Shown here: positions 28,710-35,803 of the stretch, one piece after another
How the letters are laid out: the number at the start of each line of letters is the position of its first letter
Numbering within the stretch: position 1 is the stretch's first letter
Assembly: GCA_902578115.1 (NCBI GenBank)
Contig: CACHBR010000001.1
Location: forward strand, 124,001-188,000
DNA: 64,000 nt
Direction of reading: 5' to 3'
Source of the DNA: an uncultured Pelagibacteraceae bacterium
Lineage (GTDB): Bacteria; Pseudomonadota; Alphaproteobacteria; Pelagibacterales; Pelagibacteraceae
Position numbers and translations under genes: made by a program
The notes under the pieces: model-generated
Seen by the model: the letters and a program-made list of their open reading frames with translations, nothing else
Databases searched by the model: none
Told to the model about the DNA's origin: nothing

Positions 28710-30016
28710 GACATCATCAAACTTGGAAGAAACAAACATATTGCAGGAAATGCAATAATAAGTGCAAGTCTAATCATATCAGTAAGTAAAAAGGGAAGAG
28801 TTCCAAACCAAATTGTTTGAAGAGGAGTTCTTTGCATTACACCTTTTATAACAAATAAATTCATCCCAACTGGGGGAGAAATTAAACCAAATTCAACCAC
28901 TATAACAGCGAATATACCAAACCAAATTGGATCTATACCCGCATCAGCAATTACAGGGTAAAAAACTGGTATTGTTAAAAATAACATAGCAAGCGAATCC
29001 ATTACTGTTCCAAGTACTAAGTAAATAGCACAGATAACAAGAATTATTCCAACCTGAGTTAATTGTAAGTCGTTAATGAAATCAACAACAGTAAAAGGTA
29101 ACTGCGTAACAGTTATTAAAACATTAAATACTGCAGCACCTATCACTATAAGATAAAGTGCACCAACAGTTTTGATTGTATCCCATACTGAATTTTTCAA
29201 CATTTCCAAAGTTAATTGTCTTCTAAAGAAAATAAAGATTAAAACCAAAATTACCCCAACCGCTGCACTCTCAGTTGCGGTAAAAAAACCTAAATAAAGT
29301 CCACCCATGATAATTGCAAAAATTAAAAATATGGGAAACACTTTCCATAAAGCAGCCATTCTCTCTTTAAATGGCATTTTGTTCCCGTACCCACCTTGGT
29401 CAGGATAAATTAAAAGATAAACTCTGATAGCAACCATATAAAGAACAACTGCTATTAAACCTGGTATCAAAGCAGCGAAGAAAAGTTTCTGAACAGATTG
29501 CTCAGTAAGATAAGCATATATAACTAAAATGACACTTGGTGGAATTATTATTCCTAAAGTTCCACCAGATGCAATCGATCCACTAATTAAAGCGTCACTG
29601 TAACCATGTCTTCTCATTTCTGGAGCTGCCATTTGTGACATCGTTGCTGCAGTTGCAATTGAAGAACCACAAATCATCCCAAAACCAGCACAGGCACCAA
29701 CTGTTGACATCGCAAGACCACCTTTATAATGACCTACAATTGCATAAGCTGCATCGTACAAATTTCTTGAAAGGTTAGCTCTATTTGCAAGATTACCCAT
29801 TAAAACAAAGAAAGGTAAAACTGATAAACTATACTTTGATACAGCTTCATAGGGTGCAGTACCCAAAATAAAAAAAGCTTGTTCAAACCCAACTATAAAT
29901 CCAAATCCAGCGAAACCCACTATTAGCATTGAAATTCCAATAGGAATATTAAGTGCCATTAAAATTAGAACTGCTAAAAAAGCCAATGCTCCATTAACTA
30001 TCGGATCAAAACTCAT
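28706..30016 (-). CDS. dctM: TRAP transporter, large permease subunit DctM
   Basis: 436-residue inner-membrane ion-coupled permease with about 12 hydrophobic helices. GSSIATAATMSQMAAPEMRRHGYSDALISGSIASGGTLGIIIPPSVI is the strongly conserved DctM region. It works with the small permease upstream (11-base overlap) and a periplasmic binding protein. The only binding protein nearby is encoded on the other strand beyond the FAH gene, so the system is split over a divergent region. It is sodium-driven by family knowledge. Confidence 0.96.
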   Translation of the reverse strand: MSFDPIVNGALAFLAVLILMALNIPIGISMLIVGFAGFGFIVGFEQAFFILGTAPYEAVSKYSLSVLPFFVLMGNLANRANLSRNLYDAAYAIVGHYKGGLAMSTVGACAGFGMICGSSIATAATMSQMAAPEMRRHGYSDALISGSIASGGTLGIIIPPSVILVIYAYLTEQSVQKLFFAALIPGLIAVVLYMVAIRVYLLIYPDQGGYGNKMPFKERMAALWKVFPIFLIFAIIMGGLYLGFFTATESAAVGVILVLIFIFFRRQLTLEMLKNSVWDTIKTVGALYLIVIGAAVFNVLITVTQLPFTVVDFINDLQLTQVGIILVICAIYLVLGTVMDSLAMLFLTIPVFYPVIADAGIDPIWFGIFAVIVVEFGLISPPVGMNLFVIKGVMQRTPLQTIWFGTLPFLLTDMIRLALIIAFPAICLFLPSLMMS

Positions 30017-30491
30017 TTCTATTACTTTCTTTTATAGATTGAATAAACCAAAGTATTATTGCTAAAACACTTAACCACATTGCTATAGCTGTCGCGAAAT
30101 AAAATGGATAAAAACTTAACTCTAGATCGATAGTAACTCTCTTGTTTTCAAAAAAAGCAAAAGCCTCCTTTGTAGTACCATAGGCAACAAATGACATTAT
30201 TACTAACATCAAAATAAATCTTAAAACTATAATAAAAGTTTGTAATTTTGAAATAGCTATATTTTTAATAAAATCTGCTGACACATGAGCATTTAAAAAA
30301 AAGGCTCGAGGCATCGCAAGAAAAGCGACTAATGCAATTCCAAATTCTACAATTTCAATAGTACCTGCAACAGGAGAATTTAAAAAGCGTCTTCCAAAAA
30401 CATCACAAAAAGTAAGTATAGCTAAAGAAAATAAAATCAATCCAGATGCCATTGCGGCATAGTCAAAAATTTTATTTATTTTAATTTGCAT
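30006..30491 (-). CDS. dctQ: TRAP transporter, small permease subunit DctQ
   Basis: 161-residue protein with four predicted transmembrane helices, matching DctQ. The DVFGRRFLNSPVAGTIEIVEF stretch (about residues 30-50) is the family hallmark, and PRAFFLNAHVSADFI follows in the middle. It is co-translated with dctM (overlap). Its start is 53 bases from the divergent FAH-family gene, so the promoters of both directions must share that short gap. Confidence 0.92.
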   Translation of the reverse strand: MQIKINKIFDYAAMASGLILFSLAILTFCDVFGRRFLNSPVAGTIEIVEFGIALVAFLAMPRAFFLNAHVSADFIKNIAISKLQTFIIVLRFILMLVIMSFVAYGTTKEAFAFFENKRVTIDLELSFYPFYFATAIAMWLSVLAIILWFIQSIKESNRNEF

Positions 30492-30544
30492 AAGAATATT
30501 GTAGCCTAGCAGAGATTAATAGATAAAGGCATACATAATAATTT

Positions 30545-31396
30545 ATGAAATTTGTTTCTTTTTTGCTTAAAGGTCAGCCAAAATTCGGTATTTCTGATGG
30601 AAATAATATCACAGATCTTACAGGAAAAATTAAAGGCGCAGAGACTTTAAAAGAGCTTATATCAAATAAATCGATACAAGAGGCTAAAGATTTTTCAAAA
30701 AAAAATCCAGGAAAAATAAATCATGATGAAATCGAGTATCTCCCAGTAATTCCAAATCCTGGAAAAATAGTTTGTGTTGGCCTTAATTATAGTGAACACG
30801 TTAAAGAAACGGGAAGAACTGTAGAACAAAATCCTGTAATCTTTTTAAGAGTTCCTGAAAGTCAAACCGCACACAAACAACCAATTCAAAGACCAAAGGT
30901 ATCAGAAAGCTTAGATTATGAATGTGAGATGGCTGTAATAATGGGTAATGCTGGCAAACATATAAAACCTGAAGATGCTCTTAAACATATAGTGGGTTAT
31001 TCTTGTTATAATGAATGTACTGTTAGAGAGTGGCAACAACATACAAGACAATTTGGAATGGGTAAAAATTTTGAAAGAACAGGAAGCTTCGGACCTCATA
31101 TGATTTTAGCAGAAAACATCCCAGACTACACAAAATTATCAATCCAAACTCGCTTGAATGGAACAGTCATGCAAAGTGCAAAGTTGAGCCAATTAATTTT
31201 TGATATACCTAGCTTAATTACTTACGTTTCGAAGGCTATACCTTGGAGAGCAGGCGATGTTCTAGTAACAGGAACACCTGGCGGAGTAGGATTTAAGAGA
31301 AAACCACCTATTTTCATGAAAGATGGAGACAAAGTTGAGGTAGAGATCTCTGAAATTGGTATACTTTCGAACATAATTAAGGATGAAAAAATCTAA
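30545..31396 (+). CDS. Fumarylacetoacetate hydrolase (FAH) family protein
   Basis: 283-residue FAH-fold metal-dependent C-C hydrolase or hydratase. VCVGLNYSEHVKETG is the family entry motif, E126 and E128 of DYECEMAV are metal ligands, and the C-terminal AGDVLVTGTPGGVGFKRKPP is canonical. Unusually, the usual NDVSARD motif reads NECTVRE (156-162), with Glu157 in place of the third metal-ligand Asp. Family members act on acylpyruvates, ureidoglycolate or meta-cleavage products. The position between TRAP genes and an extradiol dioxygenase suggests the last. Confidence 0.88.
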   Translation: MKFVSFLLKGQPKFGISDGNNITDLTGKIKGAETLKELISNKSIQEAKDFSKKNPGKINHDEIEYLPVIPNPGKIVCVGLNYSEHVKETGRTVEQNPVIFLRVPESQTAHKQPIQRPKVSESLDYECEMAVIMGNAGKHIKPEDALKHIVGYSCYNECTVREWQQHTRQFGMGKNFERTGSFGPHMILAENIPDYTKLSIQTRLNGTVMQSAKLSQLIFDIPSLITYVSKAIPWRAGDVLVTGTPGGVGFKRKPPIFMKDGDKVEVEISEIGILSNIIKDEKI

Positions 31397-31416
31397 AATT
31401 AAAGTTAAGCTTTAAG

Positions 31417-31432
31417 AATAAATTAATTTATT
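31417..31432. repeat. 16-bp perfect palindrome in the dctP leader
   Basis: AATAAATT followed by its reverse complement AATTTATT. It lies in the 46-base gap before dctP, ending one base before the TGGGGG stretch next to the ribosome-binding region (G-run 31434-31438, ATG 31443). A second short inverted repeat, TTAAAG/CTTTAA, is at 31399-31415. It could be an operator or an RNA element, or be chance in AT-rich sequence. Confidence 0.4.
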
Positions 31433-31442
31433 TGGGGGAAAA

Positions 31443-32459
31443 ATGATTAAGAAAAAAGTAATTGGTTTTTTGTTTGGAGTTTTCTCTTTAAGTTTATTTA
31501 GCTCAGCATCTGCTACTGAACTTAAATTGGCAACTTTCGAACCACCAAAAGCCTTCATCGCTAGTAAAATACTAGGAGCGTGGGCTGAAAAAGTTAATAC
31601 GTGTGCAAATGGTAAACTGAATGTAAAAATGTATGCTGGTGGAGTTTTAGGTAGCCCACCTAAACAATATGACATTGTTACAAAAGGTGTTGCTGATATT
31701 TCATGGACTGTTTTAGGTTACATTGGAGGTCAGTTCCCTTTAAGTTCAGTAATAGAACTTCCATTTTTAACAAGAACATCTGCAGCAGGATCAACCGCTT
31801 TAAATACATTATATGACGAAGGGTATCTTGATAAAGAAATGTCAGGAATTCACTTGATCGGATTACATTCAAATCCTGGTTATCAAATTCATATGAAAAA
31901 TACTAAAGTTATGGATCCATCAGACTTTAAAGGAAAAAAAATGAGAGTTCCTAGTAAAATCGCAGGGACTATTCTTAAGACTTTAGGTGCTACTGGAGTA
32001 AAAGTTCCAGCGCCCGGTACTTATGAAGCTCTTAATAAAGGTGTCTTAGACGGAACACCTTTTCCTTATACAGCTGTAGGTTCATTTAAATTATTTGAAG
32101 TTACGAAATATCACACAGAAGTGAATATCACTAACGCTACTTTTGGATTAATAATGAATAAAGATAAATACAAAAGCTTAGACTCGGTACAAAAAAAATG
32201 TATTGATAAGTTTAGTGGTCATGCCTTCAGTGGTTGGGCTTCAAATTTAATTGATAGACAAAATGAAAAAATGAAAGAAGTTGTTGCAAATACTCCAGGT
32301 CATGAGATTGCAGTTGCTTCTCCAGCTGTTATTGCCAAGTATAAAAAAATACTTAAACCTATCGAAAAAGATTGGTTAGCAGAAATGAAAGGCAAAGGTC
32401 TTGATGGAGCTGGTGTGCTAAAAAGAGCCAGACAAATCATTAAGAAAATAGACGGCTAA
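31443..32459 (+). CDS. dctP: TRAP transporter periplasmic solute-binding protein DctP
   Basis: 338-residue binding protein with a cleavable signal peptide (basic MIKKK, hydrophobic core, likely cut after SSASA near residue 24). The mature part has ELKLATFEPP, KGVADISWTVLGY, and the DFKGKKMRVPSK segment whose Arg normally binds the substrate carboxylate in DctP proteins. The ligand is therefore probably an organic acid. It is preceded by a G-rich ribosome site and followed by a strong intrinsic terminator, which fits high expression as its own unit. Confidence 0.93.
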   Translation: MIKKKVIGFLFGVFSLSLFSSASATELKLATFEPPKAFIASKILGAWAEKVNTCANGKLNVKMYAGGVLGSPPKQYDIVTKGVADISWTVLGYIGGQFPLSSVIELPFLTRTSAAGSTALNTLYDEGYLDKEMSGIHLIGLHSNPGYQIHMKNTKVMDPSDFKGKKMRVPSKIAGTILKTLGATGVKVPAPGTYEALNKGVLDGTPFPYTAVGSFKLFEVTKYHTEVNITNATFGLIMNKDKYKSLDSVQKKCIDKFSGHAFSGWASNLIDRQNEKMKEVVANTPGHEIAVASPAVIAKYKKILKPIEKDWLAEMKGKGLDGAGVLKRARQIIKKIDG

Positions 32460-32473
32460 TAATAAAAAATCTA

Positions 32474-32510
32474 ATGAGCCCGCGTTATCTATAGCGGGCT
32501 CATGTTTTTT
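32474..32510 (+). terminator. Rho-independent terminator after dctP
   Basis: Arms ATGAGCCCGC (32474-32483) and GCGGGCTCAT (32494-32503) pair perfectly over 10 bp with a 10-base loop, followed by six T at 32505-32510. The stem is strikingly GC-rich for this genome. It separates dctP from the extradiol dioxygenase gene. Confidence 0.93.
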
Positions 32511-32526
32511 CTAGTATAATAATAAT

Positions 32527-33501
32527 ATGGCAGTTTCGGCATTAAGTTATATAGGCGTTAACTCAGATAAACTTGAGGATTGGTCAGACTACTCTGAAAA
32601 ATGTTTAGGGATGCAGAAAGTTGACAGAGGTAAGGGCACCTTGTCTTTTCGAATGGATGACCACAAGCAAAGATTAGCCATTACAGGCGACACTGGAGAT
32701 AGTTTAGCTTTTGTTGGCTTTGAAGTTGATAAAAAAGAAGATCTCCAAACTTATGCATCTAAATTAGAATCTAAAAATATAAAAGTTACTTTAGGTAATT
32801 CTTCTTACTCAGATAAAAGATTTGTTCAAGAATTAATTCATTTTAACGATCCACAAGGTAACAGAGTCGAAATGGTTTATAATCCAATGAAAGATACCGA
32901 ACCATTTAAACCCTCAAGACCAATCTCTGGATTTAAAACTGGAGCATTGGGTATGGGCCATGTAGTTTTGCATGTAAAAGATTTCAATAAAGTTGTACCA
33001 TTTTATAGAGACATACTTGGTTTTAAAATTAGCGATTATAGTAATACACCAATCTCATTATGTTTTTTTCATATTAACGGTCGTCACCATAGTTTAGCAT
33101 TATTTGGTTCAGGAAAGGTTGGGTTTCACCATTTTATGGTTGAATATAATAGTCTCGACGATGTGGGTCAGGGTTATGATTTAGTTCAGTACAAAGATAA
33201 TGCTATAGCATACACCATGGGTCGTCACACCAATGATTATATGACATCATTTTATTCTATTACTCCTTCTGGATTTTTTGTCGAGAACGGATGGGGAGGA
33301 AGAATAATAGACCCAAGTTCATGGAAATCGCATGAAACATTTGAGGGACCAAGTTTTTGGGGGCATGAAAGACTTTATTTACCTGATGATGAAAGAATGA
33401 AATTTAGAAATAAACGTTTAGATACTGCTGCCAAAGGAAAACAAGCACCATTATTAGTAGATTGTCCATGGCTTTATTCAAAAATTAATAATAAAAACTA
33501 A
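32527..33501 (+). CDS. Type I extradiol ring-cleavage dioxygenase (glyoxalase/VOC fold, BphC-like)
   Basis: 324-residue two-domain vicinal-oxygen-chelate protein. The C-terminal domain has the Fe(II) facial triad H145 (GMGHVVLHV), H202 (FHHFMVEYNSLDDVG) and E253 (GFFVENGWGG), plus the active-site His residues of NGRHHSLALF and GRHTNDYMTSFY that match BphC H195 and H241. The N-terminal domain is the vestigial, metal-free repeat. It would cleave a catechol-type substrate next to the diol (meta cleavage). TATAAT at 32515-32520 lies six bases before the ATG. The flavin hydroxylase gene follows after 18 bases. Confidence 0.9.
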   Translation: MAVSALSYIGVNSDKLEDWSDYSEKCLGMQKVDRGKGTLSFRMDDHKQRLAITGDTGDSLAFVGFEVDKKEDLQTYASKLESKNIKVTLGNSSYSDKRFVQELIHFNDPQGNRVEMVYNPMKDTEPFKPSRPISGFKTGALGMGHVVLHVKDFNKVVPFYRDILGFKISDYSNTPISLCFFHINGRHHSLALFGSGKVGFHHFMVEYNSLDDVGQGYDLVQYKDNAIAYTMGRHTNDYMTSFYSITPSGFFVENGWGGRIIDPSSWKSHETFEGPSFWGHERLYLPDDERMKFRNKRLDTAAKGKQAPLLVDCPWLYSKINNKN

Positions 33502-33519
33502 AAATATTTAATTCAAAAA

Positions 33520-34962
33520 ATGAAACATTACGATGTTATAATTGTAGGTTTAGGACCAACCGGTGGTACTTTAGCAAATTTATTAGCATTAAATGGTTTT
33601 TCAATTTTAATCTTAGAAAGAGAAAAAAATTTATATGCTTTACCTAGAGCTGTTCACTTTGATGATGAAATCATGAGAGTTTTTCAAACAATTGGTATTA
33701 CTAAAAAGTTTTTAAAAAACACCATAATTAATAAAGGTACTAAATTTGTGAATTCTAATGGTAAAGTATTGCTTGATTGGCCACGTCCAAAGTCAATAAC
33801 TGAAAATGGATGGTATCCTAGCTACAGATTTCATCAACCTGACTTAGAGAAAAATCTTCGAAATCGTTTAAAAACTTTTAAAAAAGTTAAACTCATGCAA
33901 AATACTGAGGTAACCAAAATCAAAAATAATAAAAATTCTGTTGATTTATTTTTTAAAAGTAAAAATAAAATACATAAAGCTTCCTCAAAATACGTAATTG
34001 GCTGTGATGGTGCACGTTCTACCACAAGAGAACAGATGGGTTCAGTTTTAGATAACTTAGGTTTTACACAAAAGTGGGCTGTTGTTGATTTGATATTAAA
34101 GAAAAATAAAAATAAATTACCAGATAGAACAATTCAATACTCAAACTCTGAAAGACCAGCCACATATTGTAGAAATGTTGGTAAAAGAAGACGATGGGAG
34201 TTTGCTATCCAGAACAATGAAAATGAAAAAGAAATATTATCTGATAAATATATTTGGAATTTCCTTAAACCCTGGCTTAGCCCAAAAGAAGCTTACTTAG
34301 AAAGAAAAGCAATTTATATTTTTCAATCTGCAATAGCAAGAAAGTGGAGAAAGGGTAGAATTTTTATTGCTGGAGATGCCGCACACCTTATGCCACCGTT
34401 TATGGGCCAAGGAATGTGTGCGGGTATAAGAGACGCATCAAATTTAGCTTGGAAAATTAGTTTATGTATTAAAAACAAACATGATGGAAAATTTTTAGAC
34501 ACTTATCAAACCGAAAGATTTTCAAATGCAAAAGAATATATCGAGACAACAATGCGAATGGGAGAATTCGTAAACGCAGTAGGTTCAGAGAATATCACTG
34601 ACAATATTTCTTCTGGACCAGATGGTACTAAAAGTATGCAATCAATAAAGCCTAAATTAGGAATTGGTCTTGGAAGTAATAAAGATAAAAATAGAGGTAA
34701 AATTTTTCCACAACTTAAAATGAAAAATGGCAAAAGGTTAGATGAAAAATTTTCAAAATCGCCATTATTACTCACATCATCTAAATTAGCTAAAAAAGTT
34801 TCTTTAAAAATTCAGTCAATTACAGATAAAGATATAAAAGGTCTGAGCAACTTATTAAAAACCTATAAAGCAAAAGCAATTATTGTTCGACCAGACAGAT
34901 TCATTCTTAAAACATACAAGTCAATAAATGATTTTAATCGAATAAATTATTTGCCGCTTTAA
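33520..34962 (+). CDS. FAD-dependent aromatic monooxygenase (MhpA/PheA-like hydroxylase)
   Basis: 480-residue class A flavoprotein hydroxylase. The FAD-binding GLGPTGG is at residues 10-16, a DG motif is in VIGCDGARSTTRE, and GDAAHLMPPFMGQGMCAGIRDASNLAWKI is nearly the MhpA/PheA consensus. It uses NAD(P)H and O2 to hydroxylate a phenolic ring. Shorter than MhpA (about 550), with a reduced thioredoxin-like C-terminal end. Directly behind the extradiol dioxygenase, it could make that enzyme's diol substrate. Its 3' end overlaps the convergent BKACE gene by 29 bases. Confidence 0.88.
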   Translation: MKHYDVIIVGLGPTGGTLANLLALNGFSILILEREKNLYALPRAVHFDDEIMRVFQTIGITKKFLKNTIINKGTKFVNSNGKVLLDWPRPKSITENGWYPSYRFHQPDLEKNLRNRLKTFKKVKLMQNTEVTKIKNNKNSVDLFFKSKNKIHKASSKYVIGCDGARSTTREQMGSVLDNLGFTQKWAVVDLILKKNKNKLPDRTIQYSNSERPATYCRNVGKRRRWEFAIQNNENEKEILSDKYIWNFLKPWLSPKEAYLERKAIYIFQSAIARKWRKGRIFIAGDAAHLMPPFMGQGMCAGIRDASNLAWKISLCIKNKHDGKFLDTYQTERFSNAKEYIETTMRMGEFVNAVGSENITDNISSGPDGTKSMQSIKPKLGIGLGSNKDKNRGKIFPQLKMKNGKRLDEKFSKSPLLLTSSKLAKKVSLKIQSITDKDIKGLSNLLKTYKAKAIIVRPDRFILKTYKSINDFNRINYLPL

Positions 34963-35716
34963 CCTTTGTTTCGTTATTAGGAGCCACACTTCCATCTGGC
35001 ATTAAAAAGGAATTTTCAAAACCAACTCTTATTTTACCACCAAGTTTAATTGCAGTTTTAAGACATGAAATTTCTTCTTTTGCAAACGCACATACTGCCC
35101 AATCAGCGTTGAATTCATTTTCTTTAAGTTTTTCAATAAAGAATGAAATTTTTTTTGGATCACTTATTTTTCCAGAGTAATGACCAATTACAAACATACA
35201 CCATACACCATTTTTTGAAATCTGAGATTTAGCTAAAAGATTTGAAAGTAGATCTATATCTTCTGGTTCATAACAAATATGTTGAACCTTAGTTCCGGCT
35301 TCAATTAATTTTTGATAAATTTTTATATCTTCATTTTCAGGTTTTCTTGATGGAATCATTTCTCTTATACCAATTGAAATACCTGGAGGCATAACCTCAT
35401 AAGCAAGTTTACGCATTTCTTCAGGTGAGTATTTTCCAATTGCCTCAGTTGTTATTTGTAAATGCATCTTTGGAACTTTTTTTTGAAGCTCAGTTAATGT
35501 CTCTTTACATAAACCACTATCTAAAACATGTTCACCATTATTATTTCTTGTATGAAAATGAATTGCTTCTGCACCATTTTCAAAACAAGCTTTTCCAGTT
35601 TCGACAATTTCAGGAATGGTCACAGGAACTTTTGGGTGATCTTTTTTCATAGGTCTAGCGCCATTTGGAGCAACCATTAAACTTGGTAATTTTTCTGGTT
35701 TATAAAAGTTCAGCAT
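34934..35716 (-). CDS. Beta-keto acid cleavage enzyme (BKACE, DUF849)
   Basis: 260-residue TIM-barrel zinc enzyme of the 3-keto-5-aminohexanoate cleavage family. The opening APNGARPMKKDHPKVPVTI is characteristic of one subgroup. Zinc ligands are His-x-His in AIHFHTRN (about residue 55) and Glu in RVGFENS near the C-terminus. The family condenses a beta-keto acid with acetyl-CoA to give a CoA ester plus acetoacetate. The substrate is unknown. Placement opposite the ring-hydroxylating and ring-cleaving genes suggests processing of a downstream keto acid, but it is on the other strand. Confidence 0.88.
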   Translation of the reverse strand: MLNFYKPEKLPSLMVAPNGARPMKKDHPKVPVTIPEIVETGKACFENGAEAIHFHTRNNNGEHVLDSGLCKETLTELQKKVPKMHLQITTEAIGKYSPEEMRKLAYEVMPPGISIGIREMIPSRKPENEDIKIYQKLIEAGTKVQHICYEPEDIDLLSNLLAKSQISKNGVWCMFVIGHYSGKISDPKKISFFIEKLKENEFNADWAVCAFAKEEISCLKTAIKLGGKIRVGFENSFLMPDGSVAPNNETKVKAANNLFD

Positions 35717-35752
35717 TTATACATTTATAAATGATTGATCATTAGATTGCAC

Positions 35753-35758
35753 TTGACA
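35753..35758 (+). promoter_or_regulatory. Possible -35 element for the propeller-barrel gene
   Basis: A perfect TTGACA 46 bases before the chosen ATG, in the short divergent gap with the BKACE gene. A clear -10 at ideal spacing is not obvious: TATAAA at 35770 is too close (11 bases), and CATAGA-like sequence lies at the right distance. Tentative. Confidence 0.3.
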
Positions 35759-35803
35759 ATTCCCTTATATATAAATCATAGAAAACATCAGAATTTAGAG
35801 ATT

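Noticed and set aside
31397-31442. Riboswitch upstream of dctP
   Set aside because: Only 46 bases are available and the repeats do not form a recognisable aptamer such as the glycine or SAM classes.
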